A stretch of 64,000 bases of DNA from Stenotrophomonas lactitubi (GTDB lineage: Bacteria; Pseudomonadota; Gammaproteobacteria; Xanthomonadales; Xanthomonadaceae), in the NCBI RefSeq assembly GCF_002803515.1, contig NZ_PHQX01000001.1, positions 3,782,001 to 3,846,000 of the forward strand. Reading direction: 5' to 3'. The position numbers and the translations under genes were made by a program. Positions 10,725 through 18,739 of this stretch are shown here, one piece after another (the stretch's first letter is position 1; the number at the start of each line of letters is the position of its first letter). Below the pieces are notes generated by a model, which searched no databases, was not told the origin of the DNA, and saw nothing but the letters and a program-made list of their open reading frames with translations.

Positions 10725-11018
10725 TTACTTCGGCGGCAGTTTCAGGGTCTGGCCCGGGAAGATCTTGTCCGGGTCGTCGAGCACATCGCGGTTGGCTTCG
10801 AAGATCTTCTTCCAGGCGTTGGCATCGCCCAGGTGCTGCTTGGCGATCTTCGACAGCGAATCACCCTTCTGCACGGTGTAGGTGCCACCGCTGACCACCT
10901 CGGCGGTACTGTCCACCGAGGCACTGACGCCGGAGAAGTCCGCCTTGGGGACCTGCTGGGCGGTACTGTCGACGCTGCCACTGACGCCGGAGAAATCGGC
11001 TTTCTTCTCGGTACTCAT
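10725..11018 (-). CDS. LysM domain protein, Kbp/YgaU-like C-terminus
   Basis: A 97-residue protein. A LysM domain fills about residues 45-95 (YTVQKGDSLSKIAKQHLG, then IFEANRDVLDDPDKIFPGQ), very like the LysM of the K+-binding protein Kbp/YgaU. In place of the BON domain of Kbp, the N-terminus holds two copies of the motif KADFSGVSxSVDSTA (about residues 6-20 and 25-39). No signal peptide is seen, so it is probably cytoplasmic, as with Kbp. The ATG at 11018 gives a start typical of the family (MSTEKKADF). The role in K+ or osmotic response is inferred. Confidence 0.85.
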   Translation of the reverse strand: MSTEKKADFSGVSGSVDSTAQQVPKADFSGVSASVDSTAEVVSGGTYTVQKGDSLSKIAKQHLGDANAWKKIFEANRDVLDDPDKIFPGQTLKLPPK

Positions 11019-11096
11019 CCACACACTCCCGTCTGTATGACTACATGGCTGGCACGGTGTCATAGAGGTTGTTAAATGGGGATGGTGCCGATGTGA

Positions 11097-11262
11097 AGCC
11101 GCCCCCCGGGGCGGCTGAACAATCGAGGCGGAACGCCCCCGATGGGCTCGCCGGGCATGGCCCGGCGCTACCCGTCACAGGGCGGCCCGACGGTAGTGCC
11201 GGCCGCTGGCCGGCGGCTCTGGATCAGGCCGCTGCGCTCGCCGGGCATGGCCCGGCGCTACC
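11097..11262. repeat. Palindrome and cluster of three SMAG REPs
   Basis: This stretch holds a perfect GC palindrome (AGCCGCCCC/GGGGCGGCT, 11097-11116), a REP of the CGCCGGGCATGGCC subtype on the minus strand (11149-11172), a GTAGTGCCGGCCGCTGG-type REP on the plus strand (11193-11214) and a second minus-strand CGCCGGGC REP (11239-11262). The alternating orientation can fold as stacked hairpins. Confidence 0.8.
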
Positions 11263-11286
11263 AGTAACCGCCTGCGGCGGTTACTG
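11262..11286. terminator. Perfect palindrome over the queF stop codon
   Basis: CAGTAACCGCC-TGC-GGCGGTTACTG is an 11-bp perfect hairpin that includes the queF stop codon (TAA at 11281-11283). It has no T-run, so it may act as an mRNA 3'-end stabiliser rather than a classical terminator. It abuts the REP cluster. Confidence 0.55.
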
Positions 11287-12099
11287 GCGCAGTTCGCGGT
11301 AGGTCGCGGCCGGGGCGGCGATGCCGTGGCTGGCGCGCCACGGGTTGATGTCCAGGCCACCGCGGCGGGTATAGCGGGCCTCCACTTCCAGCCACTGCGG
11401 CCGGCAGCGCGCCGACACTTCGCTGAAGATGCGCTCGACGCACTGCTCGTGGAACTCGGCGTGTTCGCGGTAGCTGACCAGGTAGCGCAGCAGACCGGCA
11501 CGATCGATCTGCGGGCCGCGATAGCGCAGGCTGACGGTAGCCCAGTCCGGCTGACCGGTGACCGGGCAGTTGGACTTCAGCAGGGCGGAGACCAGGGTCT
11601 CCTCCACCAGCGCATCGGCGTTGGCCGACAGGTAATCCGCCTGCGGCGGGCCATAGCAGTCGATATCCACATCAAGGCCATCGATCAACTCGCCCAGCGG
11701 CGACTCGCGCAGCGCCGGCAGCCCGAACGTGACCTGGACCGGGGCACCGGCGCAGGCCGACAGGTCGGCGACGAGACGCTCACGCAGGGCTTCGACACTG
11801 TCCAGGCGGGTGCTGTTGAGCGAGTTCAGGTACAGCTTGAACGACTTCGACTCGATCAGCCGCGGCGAAGTGCACGGCACCTGCACGGTGGCGACGGCGA
11901 CCTGCGGTTTGCCACGCGGGTCGAGCCAGCTCAGCTCGAAGGCGTGCCAGCGGTCGTGGCCGACGAACGGCAGCGCGGCCTCGTCGAGACCGATCTCGGC
12001 GCGGGCGCCGACGCGGGGGATGGGAAACAGCAGGCCGGGATCGTACTGCGACGGGTAACTGACCTCGCGACCGAGGCTGGAATCCTGTGGGGTGTTCAT
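11281..12099 (-). CDS. queF: NADPH-dependent 7-cyano-7-deazaguanine reductase QueF
   Basis: A 272-residue long-form QueF, which reduces preQ0 to preQ1 in queuosine biosynthesis. The QueF motif [10 protein letters not shown] is at residues 84-93, the thioimide-forming Cys is C178 in [11 protein letters not shown], and FHEQC (216-220) holds the conserved substrate-contacting His/Glu. The start [10 protein letters not shown] at 12099 gives the usual length; longer forms would run into the composite repeat upstream. The 3' end overlaps a perfect palindrome. No other queuosine genes are adjacent. Confidence 0.97.
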   Translation of the reverse strand: MNTPQDSSLGREVSYPSQYDPGLLFPIPRVGARAEIGLDEAALPFVGHDRWHAFELSWLDPRGKPQVAVATVQVPCTSPRLIESKSFKLYLNSLNSTRLDSVEALRERLVADLSACAGAPVQVTFGLPALRESPLGELIDGLDVDIDCYGPPQADYLSANADALVEETLVSALLKSNCPVTGQPDWATVSLRYRGPQIDRAGLLRYLVSYREHAEFHEQCVERIFSEVSARCRPQWLEVEARYTRRGGLDINPWRASHGIAAPAATYRELRQ

Positions 12100-12205
12100 G
12101 GTGCTTATTGTATCGCGCGCAGGGCGGGCCTTCGGCCGGGTCGGCCAACGGCGGAGCCCCTCCGTGGTGGGTGGGTTGGTCGCGTACAGCCGGGATTCTG
12201 GGTTT

Positions 12206-12309
12206 GGCCGGGCGGGGAGGCTGGGCAGGGGGCGCTGCAAGTACGTCCATGTAAGCTCGGTCGCCGCATCCATGCGGCTCACGCCCCTGCCCAGCCTCCC
12301 CGCCCGGCC
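12206..12309 (+). repeat. Inverted module A1
   Basis: Perfect 26-nt arms (left arm begins GGCCGGGCGGGGAGG, right arm ends CCCCGCCCGGCC) enclose 52 nt. The core holds CAAGTACGTCC and an inner palindrome CCGCATCCATGCGG. Folded, it would be a long stem with one or two inner hairpins. Confidence 0.85.
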
Positions 12310-12467
12310 TCTGACAGTTTCCTGCGCGCGGCCGCCACCACGGGAAAGATCAGGAAAATCAAAATCAAAAGCCGATGCTTCAGACGTTCATGACGTCCGC
12401 CGTGTCGACCAAGGTCGACACCTACCAAAGCAGGATGTCGTTCCGACAGCAGCAGGAAACTGTCGAA

Positions 12468-12569
12468 GGCGGGGGGGGTCCGGTGGCAGGGGCGTGAGCG
12501 CCATGGATGGCGCGACCGAGGCTACAGGGACGTACTTGCGCCGTCCCCTGCCACCGGACCCACCCCGCC
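12468..12569 (-). repeat. Inverted module A2 (reverse orientation)
   Basis: Arms of 25 nt with one mismatch (inner 16 perfect: GGTCCGGTGGCAGGGG) enclose a 52-nt core with the palindrome GCGCCATGGATGGCGC. On the minus strand the core contains CAAGTACGTCC and CTCGGTCG like module A1, while the arms differ in sequence yet still pair. Confidence 0.83.
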
Positions 12570-12655
12570 ATCCCACGGATAGCCAGCTTTTGCCGTTGCT
12601 CCGGCTGTTGCCGTTGCCTCGGCGGGTGCAGGGCTGCAAGCCCTGCCGGTAACCC

Positions 12656-13975
12656 TCAACCAGCCGGGGTGCCGCCGCCGTGCAGGTAATCCAGACTCAC
12701 CTGCAGCAACGCACGGAATCCGACATCCAGCGCTTTCTCATCCAGCAGGAACTTCGGCGAATGATTGGCCGGCGCCGTCGCCGGGTCGATGCCCACGCTG
12801 GTGGAGCCGACGAAGAAGAACATGCCCGGCACTTCCTTGGCGTACAGCGAGAAATCCTCCGCGCCCATCTGCAGCGGCGGCTCGTACACGTTGTCCTTGC
12901 CCACCACCGCCTGCAGGCTTGGCAGCATCTTCGCGGTCAACGCCGGGTCGTTCACCGTGGCCGGGTTGCCTTCCGATTCGTAGATGTCGGTCACCGCCTT
13001 GGCCCCGTGCGCGGCAGCCGTGTGATCGGCCACGTTGCGCAGGTCGGCGAAGATCTGCTGGCGCATGCCTTCGTCGAAGGTGCGGATGGTGCCGACCATC
13101 TCCACTTCATCGGGAATGATGTTGTAGCGGATGCCGCCGTTGATCGCGCCGAAGGTCAGCACCGCCGGCTGCTTGGAGAGGTTGGCGCGGCGGCTGACGA
13201 TGGTCTGTGCGGTGCCGATCAGATCGGCAGTGGCCACAATCGGGTCGACGCCGTTCCACGGTGCCGAGCCATGCGTCTGCCGGCCGATCACCTTGATGCC
13301 GAAACGATCGGACGCGGCCATCAGCGGGCCACCGCGCACCGCGATCTGCCCTGCCTGCACGCTGGAGAACACATGCAGGCCGAATACGGCTTCCGGCTTG
13401 AAGTCGGCAAACAGGCCTTCCTTCAGCATCAGCGCTGCACCGCCCTCTTCCGGCGGCGGCGCACCTTCCTCGGACGGCTGGAAGATCAGCATCACCTGGC
13501 CCGGCAGGTCCTTCTTCATCGCCACCAGCGCTTCGGCCACGCCCAGCAGGGTGGCGGTGTGCGCGTCATGGCCACAGGCGTGCATCACGCCTACGGTCTG
13601 CCCTCGGTACTGCGCGGTGGCCTTGGAGGCGAACGGCAGACCGGTCTGCTCAGTCACCGGCAGTGCGTCCATGTCCGCACGCAGGGCGATCTTCGGGCCG
13701 GGCTTGCCGCCTTCAATGATCGCCACCACGCCGTGGTGGGCGATGCCGGTCTTCGGCTTCAGGCCCATCGCACGCAGGCGCTTGGCGACCTCGGCGGAGG
13801 TGCGCTCCTCGCGGTTGGACAGTTCCGGGTGCTGATGGAAATCGCGTCGCCATTCAACCACTTTGGCCTGCAGGCGCTGCGCGGCGGCGGTCACTTCCGG
13901 GCGCTGGGCGTCCTCGGCATGGGCAAGGGCCGGCAGGGCCAGCAGCAGGGCGGACAGCAGCAACGAACGGCGCAT
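12656..13975 (-). CDS. M20 family amidohydrolase, exported
   Basis: A 439-residue metallo-hydrolase of the M20D type (hippurate/IAA-amino-acid hydrolase class), which cleaves N-acyl amino acids. The signal peptide is MRRSLLLSALLLALPALAHA (residues 1-20). Metal-site motifs are RADMDALP (99-106), HACGHDAH (132-139) and the QPSEEG segment. A lid domain follows and the C-terminus contains AEDFS and NHSPKF. The start at 13975 is chosen because it opens the signal peptide; an upstream in-frame start would add 22 non-signal residues. The stop codon lies against the composite repeat. The substrate cannot be read from the sequence. Confidence 0.92.
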   Translation of the reverse strand: MRRSLLLSALLLALPALAHAEDAQRPEVTAAAQRLQAKVVEWRRDFHQHPELSNREERTSAEVAKRLRAMGLKPKTGIAHHGVVAIIEGGKPGPKIALRADMDALPVTEQTGLPFASKATAQYRGQTVGVMHACGHDAHTATLLGVAEALVAMKKDLPGQVMLIFQPSEEGAPPPEEGGAALMLKEGLFADFKPEAVFGLHVFSSVQAGQIAVRGGPLMAASDRFGIKVIGRQTHGSAPWNGVDPIVATADLIGTAQTIVSRRANLSKQPAVLTFGAINGGIRYNIIPDEVEMVGTIRTFDEGMRQQIFADLRNVADHTAAAHGAKAVTDIYESEGNPATVNDPALTAKMLPSLQAVVGKDNVYEPPLQMGAEDFSLYAKEVPGMFFFVGSTSVGIDPATAPANHSPKFLLDEKALDVGFRALLQVSLDYLHGGGTPAG

Positions 13976-14161
13976 CTCGATCTCCACGGAAGGGGTCTGC
14001 ACCTGAATGTAGGGCAACCTCGCCGCTACGGGAACCTCCACCGTCGCCCACCGGTCTGAGCGCCCGTCCCATCCGTCATGCAGGAAACCCGGTGGGCCAC
14101 AGGTATGCTTTGCGCATTGCCACCCGGGGTGCCACCCCGTCCAGCCCTCTTGGAGTCTTGA

Positions 14162-15400
14162 ATGTCACGTGTTTGGAAGATCGTGCTGCTGGTCGTGGCG
14201 GTACTGGTGCTGGCCGTGGTCGGCCTGCGCGTACTCGGTGGCGGCAAGGACAAGGCCGCGGGGCAGGAAGCAGGCGCCCGTGAGGGTGGTGAAGATCCCG
14301 ATGCCGGCCCGGTGCCGGTAACCGTGGTCGATGCCGTACGCCAGGACGTGCCGGTGTATGCCAGCGCGCTGGGCACGGTAACCGCGATGAACACCGTGAC
14401 CGTCAGCCCGCAGGTGGGCGGCCAGCTGATGAGCCTCAATTTCCGCGAAGGCCAGGAAGTGAAGAAGGGCGACGTGCTGGCGGTGATCGACCCGCGCACC
14501 GCCCAGGCCAGCTATGACCAGGCCGTCGCTTCCAAGCGCCAGAACGAGGCCCTGCTGGCCACCGCGCGCTCGAACTACCAGCGCTCGAACGCGCCGGAGT
14601 ACCGCCAGTTCGTGGCCAAGACCGATCTGGATACACAACGAAACCAGGTGGCACAGTACGAAAGCGCGGTGGCCGCCAATGAAGCGAGCATGCGTTCGGC
14701 GCAGGTGCAACTGCAGTACACCCGGGTCACCGCACCGATCACCGGTATCGCCGGCATCCGCGCGGTCGACGCCGGCAATGTGGTCAACGCCGGCACCGCA
14801 CTGGTCACCCTGACCCAGATCCATCCGATCCACGTGCTGTTCAACCTGCCCGAGCGCCAGCTCGGCGACGTGCGCCAGGCGCAGGCTGCCGGCAGCGTGC
14901 CGGTCGCCGCGCTGGACCGCGCCGATTCGCACGTGCTCAGCGGCGACGGCAAGCTGGATGTGGTCGACAACCTGATCAGCGCCGACAGCGGTACTTTCAA
15001 GGCGCGCGCGGTGTTCGACAACACCGACAACGGCCTGTGGCCGGGCCAGTTCGTCAATGTGCGCATGCAGTTGCGCACCATCGGCGGCGGCGTGGTGATC
15101 CCGACCCAGGCGGTACTGCGTGGCCCGGACGGCGAGTACGTCTATGTCGTGCAGGGCGACAACACGGTGAAGATGCAGACCGTGCGCAGTGGCGTGGAAG
15201 TGGGCGACAGCCAGGTGCAGGTCGCCGAAGGCCTGAAAGGCGGCGAGCGCGTGGTCAGCGAAGGCCAGTTCCGCCTGAAGCCGGGCAGCAAGGTGACCGC
15301 GCTGAAGCCGGGCGAAACGCCGGCCGCACCGACCGAGGCCGAACTGAAGGCCGCCGAACAGAAGAGTGGCGGCGGCCGCCGCGGTGGTGGCCCGCGCTGA
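14162..15400 (+). CDS. smeI: RND efflux periplasmic adaptor, SmeI/MdtA type
   Basis: A 412-residue membrane-fusion protein with an N-terminal anchor (SRVWKIVLLVVAVLVLAVVG). It has the lipoyl half-motifs (VTVSPQVGGQLMSLNF and TAPITGIAGIRAVDAGN), an alpha-hairpin between them (DQAVASKRQNEALLATARSN) and the beta-barrel domain (DNGLWPGQFVNVRM). GGAG precedes the ATG. It is followed by two different RND pumps, the architecture of E. coli MdtABC and of S. maltophilia SmeIJK, a known multidrug efflux system. The symbol rests on this three-gene layout. The adaptor links the pumps to an outer-membrane channel that is not encoded here. Confidence 0.88.
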   Translation: MSRVWKIVLLVVAVLVLAVVGLRVLGGGKDKAAGQEAGAREGGEDPDAGPVPVTVVDAVRQDVPVYASALGTVTAMNTVTVSPQVGGQLMSLNFREGQEVKKGDVLAVIDPRTAQASYDQAVASKRQNEALLATARSNYQRSNAPEYRQFVAKTDLDTQRNQVAQYESAVAANEASMRSAQVQLQYTRVTAPITGIAGIRAVDAGNVVNAGTALVTLTQIHPIHVLFNLPERQLGDVRQAQAAGSVPVAALDRADSHVLSGDGKLDVVDNLISADSGTFKARAVFDNTDNGLWPGQFVNVRMQLRTIGGGVVIPTQAVLRGPDGEYVYVVQGDNTVKMQTVRSGVEVGDSQVQVAEGLKGGERVVSEGQFRLKPGSKVTALKPGETPAAPTEAELKAAEQKSGGGRRGGGPR

Positions 15401-15474
15401 GCGCAGGCCCCTGCTCTTCCCCGCGCCGGCGATCCCGCCGGCGCTGCCATTGATGTGCCAGCAAGGATCAGTCC

Positions 15475-18400
15475 GTGGGCTTTTCGACGATCTTCATCCG
15501 CCGCCCGATTGCCACCTCGCTGTTGATGGCGGGCTTGTTGCTCCTGGGCATCCTCGGTTACCGCAAGCTGCCGGTGTCGGCGCTGCCGGAAATCGATGCG
15601 CCCAGCCTGGTGGTGACCACCCAGTACCCCGGTGCCAACGCCACCACCATGGCCTCGCTGGTGACCACGCCGCTGGAGCGCCAGTTCGGGCAGATCTCCG
15701 GGCTGGAACTGATGACCTCCGATTCCTCGGCGGGGTTGTCCACGATCATCCTGCAGTTCTCGATGGACCGCGACATCGACATCGCCGCACAGGACGTGCA
15801 GGCGGCGATCCGCCAGGCCACCCTGCCCTCGTCGCTGCCGTACCAGCCGGTCTACAACCGGGTGAACCCGGCCGACGCGGCCATCGTCACCCTCAAGCTG
15901 ACCTCCGATACGCGGCCGCTGCGCGACGTCAACAACTACGCTGACTCGATCCTCGCCCAGCGCCTGTCGCAGGTGCAGGGCGTGGGCCTGGTGTCGATCG
16001 CCGGCAACGTGCGTCCGGCCGTGCGCATCCAGGTCAACCCGGCGCAGCTGTCCAACATGGGCCTGACCCTGGAAGAGCTGCGCAGCGCGCTCACCCAGGC
16101 CAACGTCAATGCGCCGAAGGGCTCGTTGAACGGCAAGACCCAGTCCTACAGCATCGGCACCAACGACCAGCTGGCCAGCGCCGCCGAGTACCGCGACACC
16201 ATCATCAGCTACAAGAACGGCCGCCCGGTGCGACTGTCCGACGTGGCCGAAGTGATCGATGGCGTGGAGAATGACCAGCTGGCCGCGTGGGCCGATGGCA
16301 AGCCGGCGGTGCTGCTGGAAGTGCGCCGCCAGCCCGGCGCCAACATCGTGCAGACCGTCGAGCGCATCCGCGCGCTGCTGCCGCAGCTGCAGGGCGTGCT
16401 GCCGGCCGACGTGCACCTGGAAGTGTTCTCCGACCGCACCGAAACCATCCGCGCGTCGGTGCATGAGGTGCAGTTCACCCTGATCCTGACCATCGGTCTG
16501 GTGGTGGCGGTGATCTTCGTGTTCCTGCGCCGGTTCTGGGCCACGATCATTCCCTCGGTGGCGGTGCCGTTGTCGCTGGCCGGCACCTTCGCGGTGATGG
16601 CCTTCACCGGCATGTCGCTGGACAACCTCTCGCTGATGGCGCTGGTGGTGGCCACCGGCTTCGTGGTCGACGATGCGATCGTGATGATCGAGAACATCGT
16701 GCGCTACATCGAACAAGGCAAGAGTGGCAAGGAAGCGGCCGAGATCGGTGCGCGCCAGATCGGCTTCACCGTGCTGTCGCTGACGGTTTCGCTGGTAGCG
16801 GTGTTCCTGCCGCTGCTGCTGATGCCCGGCGTCACCGGCCGCCTGTTCCACGAGTTCGCCTGGGTGCTGAGCATCGCGGTGGTGCTGTCGATGCTGATCT
16901 CGCTGACGCTCACCCCGATGATGTGTGCCTACCTGCTCAAGCCCGATGCGCTGCCCGAGGGCGAGGACGCGCACGAGCGTGCCGCCGCAGCCGGCAAGCA
17001 GAACCTGTGGACGCGCACCGTCGGCCTGTACGAGCGCAGCCTGGACTGGGTGCTGGAACACCAGCCCCTCACCCTGGCCGTGGCCGCTGCCGCGCTGGTA
17101 CTGACCGTGCTGCTGTACGTGCTGATCCCCAAGGGCCTGCTGCCCGAACAGGACACCGGCCTGATCACCGCCGTGGTCCAGGCCGACCAGAACATCGCGT
17201 TCCCGCAGATGGAGCAGCGCACCAAGCAGGTTGCCGAGGCGCTGCGCAAGGACGCGGACGTGACCGGCGTGTCAGCCTTCATCGGCGCCGGCAGCATGAA
17301 TCCCACGCTCAACCAGGGCCAGCTGTCGATCGTGCTGAAAGAGCGCGGCGAGCGCGATGGACTGGATGACATCCTGCCGCGCCTGCAGAAGTCCGTCGCC
17401 GGCATTCCCGGCGTGGCGCTGTACCTGAAGCCGGTACAGGACGTGACCCTGGATACCCGCGTGGCCGCCACCGAATACCAGTACTCGCTGTCGGACGTGG
17501 ACAGCGCCGAAGTTGCACTGCAGGCCAACCGCCTGACCCAGGCACTGCGCCAGCGCCCGGAACTGGCCGACGTCGACAACAACCTGTCCAACCAGGGCCG
17601 CGCACTGGAACTGAACATCGACCGCGACAAGGCCAGCGTGCTGGGCGTGCCGATGCAGACCATCGACGACACGCTCTACGATGCGTTCGGCCAGCGCCAG
17701 ATCTCGACCATCTTCACCGAGCTCAACCAGTACCGCGTGGTACTGGAAGTGGCACCGCAGTTCCGCACCAGCACCGCGCTGATGGAACAGCTCGCCGTTG
17801 CCTCCAATGGCGCCGGCGCACTGACCGGCACCAACGCCACCAGCTTCGGCCAGGTCACTTCGTCCAACTCGTCCACCGCCACCGGTATCGGTGCGCAGAA
17901 CACCGGCATCACCGTCGGTGCGGGCAGTATCATCCCGCTGTCGGCGCTGGCCGAGGCCAAGGTGTCCAGCGCGCCGCTGCTGGTCAGCCACCAGCAGCAG
18001 CTGCCTGCGGTGACGGTGTCGTTCAACGTCGCCCCGGGTTATTCGCTGTCCGATGCGGTCAAGGCCATCGAAGAGACCAAGGCCAGCCTGGACATGCCGG
18101 CGCACGTGCATGCGCAGTTCATCGGCAAGGCCGCCGAATTCACCGGCAGCCAGACCGACGTGGTGTGGCTGCTGCTGGCGTCGCTGGTGGTGATCTACAT
18201 CGTGCTGGGCGTGCTCTACGAGAGCTACATCCACCCGATCACGATCATCTCGACCCTGCCGCCGGCCGGCGTCGGTGCGCTGCTGGCACTGATGGTCTGT
18301 GGCCTGAGCCTGTCGGTGGACGGCATCGTCGGCATCGTGCTGCTGATCGGCATCGTCAAGAAGAACGGCATCATGATGGTCGACTTCGCCATCGAGGCGC

Positions 18401-18708
18401 GGCGCACCGGCGCCAACGCGCGCGAGGCCATCCGCCGCGCCTGCCTGCTGCGCTTCCGCCCGATCATGATGACCACCGCAGCGGCCATGCTCGGCGCGTT
18501 GCCGCTGGCGCTGGGCACCGGCATCGGCTCGGAACTGCGTCGCCCGCTGGGCATCGCCATCGTCGGCGGCCTGCTGTTGTCGCAGCTGGTGACGCTGTAC
18601 ACCACGCCGGTGATCTACCTGTACATGGAGCGCTTCTCGGAATGGCTTGCACGTCGCCGTGAACAGCGCGCGCTGCGCGATGGCACGGTGCAGGAGCCGC
18701 AGGCATGA
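15475..18708 (+). CDS. smeJ: RND efflux transporter, SmeJ/MdtB type
   Basis: A 1077-residue inner-membrane proton-driven exporter. It starts at a GTG with AAGGA eight bases upstream and opens with the RND signature FSTIFIRRPIATSLLMAG. Two repeats each carry a large periplasmic loop and TM bundle. TM4 holds the essential acidic pair in GFVVDDAIVMIENIVR, and the second half has LLIGIVKKNGIMMVDFAIEA. It lies 74 nt after the adaptor gene and 31 nt before the second pump gene, so the three form one operon. By analogy with MdtBC the two pumps probably form a mixed trimer; that is inference. Confidence 0.93.
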   Translation: MGFSTIFIRRPIATSLLMAGLLLLGILGYRKLPVSALPEIDAPSLVVTTQYPGANATTMASLVTTPLERQFGQISGLELMTSDSSAGLSTIILQFSMDRDIDIAAQDVQAAIRQATLPSSLPYQPVYNRVNPADAAIVTLKLTSDTRPLRDVNNYADSILAQRLSQVQGVGLVSIAGNVRPAVRIQVNPAQLSNMGLTLEELRSALTQANVNAPKGSLNGKTQSYSIGTNDQLASAAEYRDTIISYKNGRPVRLSDVAEVIDGVENDQLAAWADGKPAVLLEVRRQPGANIVQTVERIRALLPQLQGVLPADVHLEVFSDRTETIRASVHEVQFTLILTIGLVVAVIFVFLRRFWATIIPSVAVPLSLAGTFAVMAFTGMSLDNLSLMALVVATGFVVDDAIVMIENIVRYIEQGKSGKEAAEIGARQIGFTVLSLTVSLVAVFLPLLLMPGVTGRLFHEFAWVLSIAVVLSMLISLTLTPMMCAYLLKPDALPEGEDAHERAAAAGKQNLWTRTVGLYERSLDWVLEHQPLTLAVAAAALVLTVLLYVLIPKGLLPEQDTGLITAVVQADQNIAFPQMEQRTKQVAEALRKDADVTGVSAFIGAGSMNPTLNQGQLSIVLKERGERDGLDDILPRLQKSVAGIPGVALYLKPVQDVTLDTRVAATEYQYSLSDVDSAEVALQANRLTQALRQRPELADVDNNLSNQGRALELNIDRDKASVLGVPMQTIDDTLYDAFGQRQISTIFTELNQYRVVLEVAPQFRTSTALMEQLAVASNGAGALTGTNATSFGQVTSSNSSTATGIGAQNTGITVGAGSIIPLSALAEAKVSSAPLLVSHQQQLPAVTVSFNVAPGYSLSDAVKAIEETKASLDMPAHVHAQFIGKAAEFTGSQTDVVWLLLASLVVIYIVLGVLYESYIHPITIISTLPPAGVGALLALMVCGLSLSVDGIVGIVLLIGIVKKNGIMMVDFAIEARRTGANAREAIRRACLLRFRPIMMTTAAAMLGALPLALGTGIGSELRRPLGIAIVGGLLLSQLVTLYTTPVIYLYMERFSEWLARRREQRALRDGTVQEPQA

Positions 18709-18739
18709 CCCTGGCCCCGCACCTCCGGCGGGCCGCACG

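Larger units (their letters stand above)
12145..12646 (+). repeat. Composite inverted-module element, copy A
   Basis: About 502 bp, related along its length to 30724-31226 in the same orientation. In order: a left flank (CCAACGGCG then AGCCCCT and GTGGTGG); an inverted module (12206-12309) with perfect 26-nt arms around a 52-nt core; a purine-rich spacer; a REP with GTGTCGACCAAGGTCGACAC (12402-12425); a second module in reverse orientation (12468-12569) with 25-nt arms carrying one mismatch around a 52-nt core; degenerate TTGCCG-type hexamers; and the terminal palindrome GCAGGGCTGCAAGCCCTGC (12628-12646). The core of the second module read on the minus strand closely matches the first core. 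It abuts the stop codon of the M20 hydrolase gene. Confidence 0.85.
12100..12655. other. Gene-free stretch holding composite element copy A
   Basis: A 556-nt gap between the queF start and the end of the M20 hydrolase gene. Apart from about 45 nt next to queF, nearly all of it is the composite repeat described at 12145-12646. No credible protein-coding gene was seen. Confidence 0.8.

Noticed and set aside
12100..12655. Small protein genes inside composite copy A
   Set aside because: Short frames exist, but they cross the inverted arms, lack ribosome-binding sites and are not preserved in copy B.
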